Position numbers and translations under genes: made by a program. Shown piece by piece: positions 1 through 7,046 of a stretch of 8,935 nucleotides of DNA; within the stretch, counting starts at the first letter, position 1, and the number at the start of each line of letters is the position of its first letter. This DNA is from Geodermatophilaceae bacterium. Its GTDB lineage: Bacteria; Actinomycetota; Actinomycetes; Mycobacteriales; Geodermatophilaceae. The stretch lies in assembly GCA_013696785.1 (NCBI GenBank), contig JACCXW010000003.1:1-8935 (forward strand), in the 5' to 3' direction. The notes beneath the pieces are model-generated. The model saw only the letters and a list, made by a program, of their open reading frames with translations, had not been told where the DNA came from and did no database searches.

Positions 1-23
1 CACTACGGCAACGCGCAGCGGTA

Positions 24-965
24 TCAGCGGCGCGAGGTCTGCTCCTGCCGGGGGCGCACCCGCGGAAGGATGCGGCCCTGCAAACCCTGCCGTTTGCGCG
101 CGTACATCCACAGCGGCGGGCCGACGACGATGAGGACCGAGAGGATCACGACCAGGAGGACGTTGCTGGCGCCGAGCAGCTTGAGTGCGGACGCGAGCAG
201 CACCACGGTCAGCGCCCTGCGGATGATGCCATCCGGAGCGTGGCTCGACATCCGCGCACCGAGGTAGACGCCGGGCAGGCAGCCGAGCAGCAGTGATGCG
301 GTCAGGTCGAACTGGAAGTCACCGAACAGGATGTGCCCAAGGGCGGCAGAGATGACCAACGGCACCGCCTGCACCAGGTCGGTGCCGACCAGCCCGGAGG
401 CCTTCATGGCGGGGTACAGCGACAGCATCGCGATGATGATCAGCGACCCGGAACCGACCGAGGTCATCCCGACGATCACCCCGCCGATGGCTCCGACGAT
501 GACTGTCGGCAGCCGGCGCGGGCGGATAACGACCGGCCCCTGCGGCTCGGGCGGCAGGTTTCCCGCCTTCTGCTTCGCCTTGGTGACCATCCGCAGATAC
601 GACCGGTACACCAGCCCCGCAGTGGCGATGAGAAGGGCGATCCCCAGCGCGAACTTGGTGATCTCCTGCACGTCGCCGCTCTGCCCGAGCGCCCGCGAGA
701 TCAGTACCCCGAGGAACGCGCAGGGGACAGAGCCCACGCACAGCCAGCCGACGATCGGCAGATAGACCGTTCCGCGGCGCAGGTGCACGGTCGCGCCGAC
801 CGGCTTCATCACTGCCGAGACCACGAGGTCATTGGAGACCGCGGCCAATGGGGGAACGTTGAAGAAGAGGACGAGAACCGGCGTCATGAGGGCGCCGCCG
901 CCCATACCGGTCAATCCGACGACGATGCCGATGAAGAAGCCGGCCATGGTCAGCAGATAGTCCAC
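24..965 (-). CDS. TauE/SafE (TSUP) family membrane transporter
   Basis: This encodes a 313-residue, very hydrophobic integral membrane protein of the TauE/SafE (TSUP) family, whose members move sulfite, sulfoacetate or other small organic anions. The substrate here cannot be read from sequence. The two family half-repeats are visible: GLTGMGGGALMTP at residues 17-29 and GMTSVGSGSL at 166-175. Hydrophobic segments lie roughly at 5-35, 38-60, 66-90, 102-122, 153-183, 193-214, 222-239 and 251-289; the last may be two helices. A basic loop at about 123-151 separates the halves, and the C-terminal tail is Arg-rich, consistent with a cytoplasmic position. The start is taken as GTG at 965, preceded by AAGGCGG with a 4-base gap; ATG at residue 7 is an alternative. 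The gene is divergent from mfd. The family is secure, the substrate unknown. Confidence 0.9.
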   Translation of the reverse strand: MDYLLTMAGFFIGIVVGLTGMGGGALMTPVLVLFFNVPPLAAVSNDLVVSAVMKPVGATVHLRRGTVYLPIVGWLCVGSVPCAFLGVLISRALGQSGDVQEITKFALGIALLIATAGLVYRSYLRMVTKAKQKAGNLPPEPQGPVVIRPRRLPTVIVGAIGGVIVGMTSVGSGSLIIIAMLSLYPAMKASGLVGTDLVQAVPLVISAALGHILFGDFQFDLTASLLLGCLPGVYLGARMSSHAPDGIIRRALTVVLLASALKLLGASNVLLVVILSVLIVVGPPLWMYARKRQGLQGRILPRVRPRQEQTSRR

Positions 966-988
966 CGGACCGCCTTGATGTCAGCGAA

Positions 989-1003
989 CCGCGCGTCGCG
1001 CGG
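989..1003. promoter_or_regulatory. 15-base perfect dyad upstream of transporter gene
   Basis: CCGCGCG-T-CGCGCGG is a perfect 7-base inverted repeat around one central base. It lies 24 bases upstream of the transporter GTG start. It could be a repressor-type operator, or a small hairpin (6-bp stem, 3-base loop) in the transcript leader. GC-only palindromes also arise by chance in DNA of this composition, so a function is only an inference. Confidence 0.3.
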
Positions 1004-1057
1004 CCCTCGGGTTGTCGTGAGGATGTTGTCCGCTGCCAATTCCCGTCGTACCCGGTA

Positions 1058-1086
1058 TTGACGATCAACAAGGTAGTCCATACCTC
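1058..1086 (+). promoter_or_regulatory. Candidate mfd promoter (weak)
   Basis: TTGACG at 1058-1063 is a good match to a -35 box. After a 17-base spacer comes TACCTC at 1081-1086, which keeps only the TA of a -10 box. The -35 box overlaps a small dyad, TTGA-CGA-TCAA (1058-1068). If used, transcription would begin about 180 bases before the mfd start, giving a long leader that includes the direct repeats and the hairpin. The -10 match is poor, so this is tentative. Confidence 0.3.
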
Positions 1087-1100
1087 CCGGATACGCGAAC

Positions 1101-1143
1101 CTGCCGGCGCCCGCGACGCGGCGGCCGCAGTGCTGCCGGCGCC
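1101..1143 (+). repeat. 11-base direct repeat in mfd upstream region
   Basis: CTGCCGGCGCC occurs at 1101-1111 and again at 1133-1143, 32 bases apart. Each copy contains the self-complementary hexamers GCCGGC and GGCGCC, so the two copies could also pair with each other in RNA. It may be a leftover of a duplication or simply a GC-rich coincidence. Confidence 0.4.
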
Positions 1144-1160
1144 GCGTAGGCTCGGTGAGA

Positions 1161-1184
1161 CCCCGAAGCCGGCCGGATTCGGGG
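1161..1184 (+). promoter_or_regulatory. Hairpin in presumed mfd leader
   Basis: CCCCGAA (1161-1167) and TTCGGGG (1178-1184) form a perfect 7-bp stem around a 10-base GC-rich loop, 87 bases before the mfd ATG. No run of T follows, so a classical intrinsic terminator is unlikely. It could be a leader structure affecting mRNA stability or translation. It is visible in sequence, but its role is inferred. Confidence 0.4.
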
Positions 1185-1253
1185 CTGTCGTGCTGCCTGG
1201 CCCCGCCCGTCGCGGCGGTTCGTCCTGTCGCAAACACGAGCCAGTCCGGTTAC

Positions 1254-1260
1254 GAGGAGG
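1254..1260 (+). promoter_or_regulatory. mfd ribosome binding site
   Basis: GAGGAGG is a near-perfect Shine-Dalgarno sequence and decides the mfd start: the only sensible in-frame start after it is ATG at 1272. The gap of 11 bases is longer than the usual 5-9. The longer open frame beginning with GTG at 1155 has no comparable site, and its extra N-terminal residues do not look like Mfd. Confidence 0.75.
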
Positions 1261-1271
1261 ACCTTCACTTA

Positions 1272-4200
1272 ATGACGCTGACCGGTCTGCTCGACGCCGT
1301 CCTGGAAGATCCCGCCGTTCGTGCCGCGGTCGATTCGGCCGGGGTCGCGGCCCTGGACCTGGCGGCGCCGTCGGCACTGCGCCCATTCGTCGTCGCGGCG
1401 CTGGCGGCTGACGCGTCGAAAGGCGGCGCCGGTCGCCCGGTGCTCGCGGTGACCGCTACCGGGCGGGAGGCCGAGGATCTCGTCAGCGCGTTGTGCTGCC
1501 TGCTGCCACCGACGTCGGTCGCGTTCTACCCAAGCTGGGAGACGCTGCCGCACGAACGGCTGTCCCCCCGCGCGGACACCGTCGGGCGACGGCTCGCGGT
1601 GCTACGCAGGCTGGCGCACCCGCGCACCGACGATCCCGCGACCGGACCGATCCAGGTCGTCGTAGCTGCCGTGCGAAGCCTGCTGCAGCCACAGTTGCCG
1701 GGCCTGGGCGAACTCGTGCCGGTCGCGCTGCGGGTGGGCGACGAGGTGGTGCTGGACGACCTCGTGGAGCGGCTGGTGCTGATCGGCTACGCGCGGACCG
1801 ACCTGGTCGAGAAGCGAGGGGAGTTCGCCGTCCGGGGCGGCATTGTCGATGTCTTCCCGCCGACCGAGGACCACCCGGTCCGGATCGAGTTCTGGGGCGA
1901 CACGGTGGAGGAGGTGCGCTGGTTCAAGGTGGCCGACCAGCGCTCCTTGGAGATCGCCGAGGCCGGACTGTGGGCGCCGCCGTGCCGTGAGTTGCTCCTG
2001 ACACCGGAGGTCCGGGAACGGGCGGCCGAGCATGCCGTGAAGCATCCCGAACTGGCCGAGATGCTCGACCGGATCGCCGAAGGCATCCCGGTCGAGGGGA
2101 TGGAGTCGCTGATCCCGATCCTCGTCGAGGGGACGGAGTTGCTGCTGTTGCCCGAGGAGATGCCCGCGGGCAGCCACCTGGTCATCTGCGATCCCGAACG
2201 GGTGCGCACCCGGGCCGGCGAGCTGGTCAGGACCAGCGCGGAGTTCCTCGAAGCGTCCTGGGCGAGTGCCGCCGTGGGCGGGGGAGCACCGATCGACCTG
2301 GGAGCCGCGGCGTACAAGTCCCTGGACGAGGTACGGGATGCCGTCGCCGCGGCCGGGCTGCCGTGGTGGACGGTCTCGCCGTTCGGGGTCTCGCCGTTCG
2401 AAGTCTCGCCGTTCGAAGCCAACGAGGAGATGGAGTCGACCGCGTACACGCTCGGCATGCGGGCCGCGCCCAGCTATCACGGCGACACCACCAAGGCGAT
2501 CGAGGACCTTCGCTCCTGGACCCACGACGGCTGGCGCGTCGCGCTCGTGTTCGAAGGGAACGGTACGGCGGAGCGCGCGGTCGAGCGGCTCGGTCAGGCC
2601 GAGGTCCCGTCCCGGCTGGTCCCGGTCATCGACGAGCTGCCTGGAGCCGGCGTCGTGCACGTCACGACGGGCCGCCTGGAGCACGGCTTCACCAGCGAAC
2701 TGCTGAAGGTTGCGGTGCTCAGCGAGGCCGACGTGACCGGCCAGCGTGGACAGTCCACAAAGGACATGCGGCGGATGCCTTCGCGTCGGCGCAATGCGGT
2801 GGACCCGCTGCAGCTGCAACCCGGCGACCTCGTCGTACACGAGCAGCACGGGGTCGGCCGGTACGTCGAGATGGTGCGCCGGACGATCAACGGCGGCGAG
2901 CGCGAGTACCTGACGCTGGAGTATGCCGCCGCCCGCCGAGGTCAGCCGCCGGACCGGCTGTTCGTGCCGACCGACGCCCTGGACCAGATCACGCGGTACG
3001 TCGGCGGGGAGAATCCGAGCCTGCACCGGCTGGGTGGCTCGGACTGGGCTAAGGCAAAGGGCCGCGCCCGTAAGGCGGTCAAGGAGATCGCCGCCGAGTT
3101 GATCCGGCTGTACTCCGCGCGGATGGCCCAGCCCGGTTTCCGGTTCAGCCCGGACACGCCCTGGCAGCGCGAACTCGAGGACGCGTTCCCCTACGTCGAG
3201 ACCCCGGACCAGTTGGAGGCGATCAACGAGGTCAAGGCCGACATGGAGAAGCCGATCCCGATGGACCGGGTGATCTGCGGCGACGTCGGGTACGGGAAGA
3301 CCGAGATCGCCGTAAGGGCGGCGTTCAAGGCGGTGCAGGACGGAAAGCAGGTCGCCATCCTGGTCCCGACGACACTGCTGGCCCAGCAGCACTACTCCAC
3401 GTTCTCCGAGCGGATGACGCAGTTCCCGATCACGGTGAAGGTGGTCAGCCGGTTCAACTCCGCGGCCGAGCAGGCGGCGGTACTGGCCGGCGTCGCCGAG
3501 GGCTCGGTGGACATCGTGATCGGCACCCACCGGCTGCTGCAGCCCTCGACCCGCTTCAAGGATCTGGGGCTGGTCGTCGTGGACGAGGAGCAGCGCTTCG
3601 GCGTCGAGCACAAGGAGTACCTCAAGACGCTGCGCATCGCCGTCGACGTCCTCACGATGTCGGCGACGCCCATTCCGCGCACCCTGGAGATGAGCCTGAC
3701 CGGCATCCGCGAGATGTCGACGATCCTCACCCCGCCGGAGGAGCGGCATCCGGTCCTCACCTTCGTGGGTGCCTACCAGGAGAAGCAGATCGCCGCCGCG
3801 ATCCGCCGCGAACTGCTGCGCGAAGGACAGGTCTTCTACATCCACAACCGGGTGGAGTCGATCGACCGCGCGGCGGCGCGGCTGCGCGACCTCGTGCCGG
3901 AGGCGCGGATAGCAGTCGGGCACGGACAGCTGGGCGAGGACGCGCTGGAGCAGGTCATGATCGGCTTCTGGGAGCGCTCCTACGACGTTCTCGTGGCCAC
4001 CACGATCGTCGAGTCCGGGCTGGACATCGCCAACGCGAACACGCTGATCGTCGAGCGGTCCGACCACTTCGGGCTCTCCCAGCTGCATCAGATCCGCGGT
4101 CGCGTTGGCCGCGGCCGGGAGCGGGCGTACGCGTACTTCACGTACCCGCCGGAGCGGCCGATGACCGAACTGGCGCACGACCGGCTGGCCACGATCGCGC

Positions 4201-4853
4201 AGAACACCGACCTCGGCGCCGGAATGGCGGTGGCGATGAAGGATCTGGAGATCCGGGGAGCCGGCAACCTGCTCGGCGGGGAGCAGTCGGGGCACATCGC
4301 CAGCGTCGGCTTCGACTTGTACGTGCGGCTGGTCGGCGAGGCGGTGGCCGACTTCAAGGGCGAGGGGCCCACCGAAGAAGCTCACGACGTCCGGGTCGAT
4401 CTGCCGGTCGACGCGCACCTGCCCCACGACTACATCCCGGGTGAGCGGCTGCGCCTGGAGGCCTACCGCAAGGTTGCCGCGATCGGCTCCGCCGCCGACG
4501 CGACCGTGGTGCGCGACGAGTTGCACGACCGGTACGGCGTGCTGCCCGAGCCAGTGCTTGCCCTGCTCGACGTGGCCCGGTTCCGCTCGATGGTCAGGGA
4601 GTACGGCGTCAGTGAGGTGTCCTTGCAGGGCCGCTCGGTGCGGATCAGCCCGGTGGTGCTCGCCGACTCACAGCAGCTGCGGCTGCAACGGCTGTATCCG
4701 GGCAGCGTCTACAAGCCCGCCGTACGCACGCTGTCTATCCCCCGCCCGGTGACCGCTCGGATAGGTGGAGAACCGATGCGCGACCTGGCGCTGCTCAGCT
4801 GGGTCACCGACCTGCTGGCCGCGGTGCTCCCGCCGGTCAACGCGGCCGGCTGA
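1272..4853 (+). CDS. mfd: Transcription-repair coupling factor Mfd
   Basis: This 1193-residue protein (family about 1150-1230) is a cytoplasmic ATP-dependent DNA translocase. It removes RNA polymerase stalled at lesions and recruits UvrA for nucleotide excision repair. The UvrB-like N-terminal module includes FYPSWETLPHE at residue 85. The RNA polymerase interaction domain spans about 514-585 (LQPGDLVVHEQHGVGRY near its start). The RecG-like helicase follows, with Walker A GDVGYGKTE at 670-678 (Lys676), DEEQRFG at 771-777, MSATPIPRT from 796, and motif VI QIRGRVGRGR at 940-949. The translocation segment follows, and the C-terminal TRCF domain starts near 1037. All key ATPase residues are present, so the protein should be active. 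An odd tandem repeat, VSPFG-VSPFE-VSPFE, sits at 368-382. The gene is divergent from the transporter and convergent with the peptidase, so it is probably monocistronic. Confidence 0.98.
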   Translation: MTLTGLLDAVLEDPAVRAAVDSAGVAALDLAAPSALRPFVVAALAADASKGGAGRPVLAVTATGREAEDLVSALCCLLPPTSVAFYPSWETLPHERLSPRADTVGRRLAVLRRLAHPRTDDPATGPIQVVVAAVRSLLQPQLPGLGELVPVALRVGDEVVLDDLVERLVLIGYARTDLVEKRGEFAVRGGIVDVFPPTEDHPVRIEFWGDTVEEVRWFKVADQRSLEIAEAGLWAPPCRELLLTPEVRERAAEHAVKHPELAEMLDRIAEGIPVEGMESLIPILVEGTELLLLPEEMPAGSHLVICDPERVRTRAGELVRTSAEFLEASWASAAVGGGAPIDLGAAAYKSLDEVRDAVAAAGLPWWTVSPFGVSPFEVSPFEANEEMESTAYTLGMRAAPSYHGDTTKAIEDLRSWTHDGWRVALVFEGNGTAERAVERLGQAEVPSRLVPVIDELPGAGVVHVTTGRLEHGFTSELLKVAVLSEADVTGQRGQSTKDMRRMPSRRRNAVDPLQLQPGDLVVHEQHGVGRYVEMVRRTINGGEREYLTLEYAAARRGQPPDRLFVPTDALDQITRYVGGENPSLHRLGGSDWAKAKGRARKAVKEIAAELIRLYSARMAQPGFRFSPDTPWQRELEDAFPYVETPDQLEAINEVKADMEKPIPMDRVICGDVGYGKTEIAVRAAFKAVQDGKQVAILVPTTLLAQQHYSTFSERMTQFPITVKVVSRFNSAAEQAAVLAGVAEGSVDIVIGTHRLLQPSTRFKDLGLVVVDEEQRFGVEHKEYLKTLRIAVDVLTMSATPIPRTLEMSLTGIREMSTILTPPEERHPVLTFVGAYQEKQIAAAIRRELLREGQVFYIHNRVESIDRAAARLRDLVPEARIAVGHGQLGEDALEQVMIGFWERSYDVLVATTIVESGLDIANANTLIVERSDHFGLSQLHQIRGRVGRGRERAYAYFTYPPERPMTELAHDRLATIAQNTDLGAGMAVAMKDLEIRGAGNLLGGEQSGHIASVGFDLYVRLVGEAVADFKGEGPTEEAHDVRVDLPVDAHLPHDYIPGERLRLEAYRKVAAIGSAADATVVRDELHDRYGVLPEPVLALLDVARFRSMVREYGVSEVSLQGRSVRISPVVLADSQQLRLQRLYPGSVYKPAVRTLSIPRPVTARIGGEPMRDLALLSWVTDLLAAVLPPVNAAG
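2373..2417 (+). repeat. Triplicated 15-base in-frame repeat in mfd
   Basis: Three head-to-tail copies of GTCTCGCCGTTCG plus GG, AA and AA encode VSPFG, VSPFE and VSPFE (Mfd residues 368-382), just after PWWT. A single SPFG-like stretch is what I would expect here in actinobacterial Mfd, so the extra copies look like a slippage expansion. The unit is a multiple of three, so the frame is kept. The site lies in the UvrB-like N-terminal half, well before the helicase motifs. Confidence 0.85.
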
Positions 4854-4861
4854 TGCCGGCC
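4844..4861. terminator. Shared hairpin between convergent genes
   Basis: GGCCGGC (4844-4850) and GCCGGCC (4855-4861) form a perfect 7-bp stem with a TGAT loop. The loop holds the mfd stop codon TGA (4851-4853), and the right arm ends immediately before the stop codon of the opposing peptidase gene (4862-4864). The symmetrical stem could act on both transcripts. No T-tract follows on either strand, which is common for actinobacterial terminators but weakens the call. Confidence 0.5.
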
Positions 4862-6949
4862 CTACGCCGGCGGTGCGGGCACTCCGAGGGCGTCGCGCAG
4901 GAACTGCACCTGCAGCAGGAGCAGGTTCTCCGCGACGACCTCCTCCGTGGTCATGTGGGTCACCCCTGACAGCGGGAGCACGCTGTGCGGACGGCCCGCG
5001 GCCAGCAGGGCGGAGGACAGCCGTAGCGAGTGCGCGGCCACGACGTTGTCGTCCGCGAGGCCGTGCACGAGCAGCAGCGGCCGGGCCAGCGTCAGGGCGT
5101 CGGCGATCAGCGAGGACCGCTCATAGATGTCCGGCTGCTCGTCCGGGTGGCCCAGGTAGCGCTCGGTGTAGTGCGTGTCGTACAGCGTCCAGTCGGTGAC
5201 CGGTGCGCCGGCGACGGCGGCGTGGAACACATCCGGGCGGCGCAGCACCGCGAGCGCGGCGAGGTAACCGCCGAAGGACCAGCCGAGGATGCCCACCCGG
5301 GTCAGGTCGAGGTCGGGGTACTCCTCGCCCAGAGCCTGCAACGCGTCGACCTGATCCTCGAGGACCGGGGTGGCGAGGTCTCCGGCCACCGCGCGCTCGA
5401 ACGCCGAGCCGCGACCGGGCGTGCCGCGCCCGTCGACGACGACCACCGCGAAACCTTGCTCGGCGAGCCACTGGCTGGTCAGGTACCCCGCGCGGGAGGC
5501 CATGACGCGCTGGACGTGCGGGCCGCCGTACGGGTCCATGAGTACGGGCAGCTTCGTCCCCGCGTGGTGCCAGGACGGCAGCAGCACGGCCGTGTACAGC
5601 GCACGCTCCCCGACCGTCAGGAGTTCGAGCTGCAAGCCGAGCCCGGGCGACTCGGCCATCGAGGCGATGGTGATGTCCGGATGACCGTTGCGGCGGACCG
5701 TTGTGGTCATGCCGTCGGCGTCGAGGCTCCGGCGGGTCACGACGACGGTCCCGCCGGCCTGCTGTCCGGAATGGACACCGGCGCCGGCCGTGAGGCGGTC
5801 GAGCCCGGCGACGCCCCAGGACCAGACCCCGATCGACATCGGATCCTCGCTGGCGCGGAAAAGCACGGTGTGGCCGTCCACGTCGAGCACGTCACGGACC
5901 AGCAGCGTCTCGTCCGTGACCGGCTCCCCGTCGACGAGGAGCCGACGCAGTCCGTCGATGTCGGACACCTGGACGAGTGCGCCGCTCGCCGTATGCGCCG
6001 GCACCCCGTCGACGATGTCCACCCAGGCCGGATCGGTGTCCTCGTGCAGCAGCGTCGCCGCACCCGTCGCCGGATCCACCCGCAGCACGCGCAACGCCCG
6101 CTGGTCGCGGGGCTGTACGACGATCAGCAGGTCGTGGGTGTCCCAGACCACCCGGGCCAGGTATTCGTCGCGCTCCGAGTCCCAGCCGACCGGGACGCGC
6201 ACGCCGTCGAGCCCGATGATCTCGCATGACACGACGGCATTGGGGGTGCCGGCGGCCGGGTAGGCGACGACGGTCGGCGGCCGCTCGGGGTTGGCCGGGT
6301 CGGCGATGTGCCAGCGCCGTACCGGCGCGTCGTCCACCCTGGCGACGAGCAGCGCCGAGCCGTCCGGCGACCACCAGTAGCCGCGCATCCGGTCCATCTC
6401 CTCGGCCGCGACGAAATCGGCCAGCCCGTAGGTGACGGTGTCCGTGTCCGGGGCGGCCAGGATCTCGGTGGTGCCGGACCCGAGGGTGCGGACGTGTAGC
6501 GCACCTGCGCTGACGTAGGCGACGCGGCTGCCCGTCGGGTCGGGTCGCGGGTCGATCACATCGCCCGGGGTCTCCACGAGCTGCGTGCGCCCGGCCGCGA
6601 GACCCGTGACGTGAAGCTGCCCCGAAAGTACGAACGCGGCCATGGTCACCGCTTGGTCCGTGGCGTAGCCGACGATCCCACCGGCCTGCTCGCGGCTGCG
6701 CTCGCGGCGGGCGCGCTCCACCTCGGGCAGGTCGTCCTCGGCACCGACCGCCAGTTCGCGCGGGTCCACGAGCAGCCGCTCCTGTCCCGTCCCCACATCG
6801 AGGACCCACAGGCAGGTGACCGGATCGGAGCCCGCACGGCTGCGCAGGAAGAGCACGCTGTCACCGTCGGGGGAGATCGTCGTGTCGCGTGGTGCGCCAA
6901 GGCTGAAGCGGCGGGTCCGGGCCTGCCGCCTCGGGAAGCTTTCAGTCAC
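4862..6949 (-). CDS. S9 family serine peptidase, dipeptidyl-peptidase-IV type
   Basis: This 695-residue protein resembles prolyl oligopeptidase-family (S9) enzymes of the DPP-IV branch, which release dipeptides from peptide N termini, typically after proline or alanine. The N-terminal part to about residue 440 is a beta-propeller (DPPIV_N-like). It carries the Glu-Glu pair E183-E184 followed by a YWWSPDG segment, as in DPP-IV, where the pair binds the substrate amino group. The alpha/beta-hydrolase domain follows, with Tyr474 in DPYGGP (oxyanion role), Ser558 in GWSFGGY, Asp633 in HGLADDN and His665 in GVTHM, so the triad is complete. There is no signal peptide or membrane anchor, so it is probably cytoplasmic. 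I chose GTG at 6949: starting at 7054 would overlap the divergent lipoprotein start, and the extra residues look non-coding. The ribosome binding site is weak, so the exact start is uncertain. The gene converges on mfd, with an 8-base gap. Confidence 0.9.
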   Translation of the reverse strand: MTESFPRRQARTRRFSLGAPRDTTISPDGDSVLFLRSRAGSDPVTCLWVLDVGTGQERLLVDPRELAVGAEDDLPEVERARRERSREQAGGIVGYATDQAVTMAAFVLSGQLHVTGLAAGRTQLVETPGDVIDPRPDPTGSRVAYVSAGALHVRTLGSGTTEILAAPDTDTVTYGLADFVAAEEMDRMRGYWWSPDGSALLVARVDDAPVRRWHIADPANPERPPTVVAYPAAGTPNAVVSCEIIGLDGVRVPVGWDSERDEYLARVVWDTHDLLIVVQPRDQRALRVLRVDPATGAATLLHEDTDPAWVDIVDGVPAHTASGALVQVSDIDGLRRLLVDGEPVTDETLLVRDVLDVDGHTVLFRASEDPMSIGVWSWGVAGLDRLTAGAGVHSGQQAGGTVVVTRRSLDADGMTTTVRRNGHPDITIASMAESPGLGLQLELLTVGERALYTAVLLPSWHHAGTKLPVLMDPYGGPHVQRVMASRAGYLTSQWLAEQGFAVVVVDGRGTPGRGSAFERAVAGDLATPVLEDQVDALQALGEEYPDLDLTRVGILGWSFGGYLAALAVLRRPDVFHAAVAGAPVTDWTLYDTHYTERYLGHPDEQPDIYERSSLIADALTLARPLLLVHGLADDNVVAAHSLRLSSALLAAGRPHSVLPLSGVTHMTTEEVVAENLLLLQVQFLRDALGVPAPPA

Positions 6950-7046
6950 GACGGACAGTCTGCCCGAGCGCCGCGGTGGCCGAACGTACGGACGCAGCTG
7001 GCGGTGTGGCAGGCTGGGAACCCCGTATTGCCGAGCGAGGATCAGC
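6950..7046. promoter_or_regulatory. Divergent promoter region, peptidase / lipoprotein
   Basis: These 97 bases separate two divergent genes and should hold both promoters. For the lipoprotein gene, GAGG at 7037-7040 lies 6 bases before the GTG start and is a good ribosome binding site. CAGGCT at 7010-7015 resembles an actinobacterial -10 box, but no clear -35 box accompanies it. On the minus strand TACGTT (6988-6983) fits the TANNNT -10 pattern for the peptidase, again without a clear -35 box. Confidence 0.4.

Larger units (their letters stand above)
966..1271. other. Divergent intergenic region, transporter / mfd
   Basis: These 306 bases separate the divergently transcribed transporter and mfd. 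No convincing coding sequence lies here: the overlapping open frames are extensions or antisense shadows without matching ribosome binding sites. The region should carry promoters in both directions. From left to right it contains a GC-rich dyad at 989-1003, a TTGACG box at 1058, an 11-base direct repeat at 1101 and 1133, a hairpin at 1161-1184 and the mfd ribosome binding site at 1254-1260. No clear -10 box was found for the transporter. Confidence 0.7.

Noticed and set aside
1..23. Possible start of another minus-strand gene at the left edge
   Set aside because: Only 23 bases are available after the transporter stop codon, too few to support any call.
333..1061. 242-codon plus-strand frame opposite the transporter, extending into the intergenic region
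   Set aside because: It is antisense to a clear membrane protein gene, its product is rich in Arg, Asp and His, and no family is recognisable.
1155..1271. 39-codon N-terminal extension of mfd from GTG at 1155
   Set aside because: The strong ribosome binding site at 1254-1260 points to ATG at 1272, and the extension covers the hairpin and has no Mfd-like sequence.
1602..4526. 974-codon open frame on the minus strand, opposite mfd
   Set aside because: It is entirely antisense to a certain mfd gene. Long antisense frames are expected in high-GC codon usage, and its translation is Arg/His/Gln-rich with no recognisable domain.
5030..6229. 399-codon open frame on the plus strand, opposite the peptidase
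   Set aside because: It is antisense to the peptidase gene, which has a complete catalytic triad. The translation is low-complexity and charged, as in other antisense shadows.
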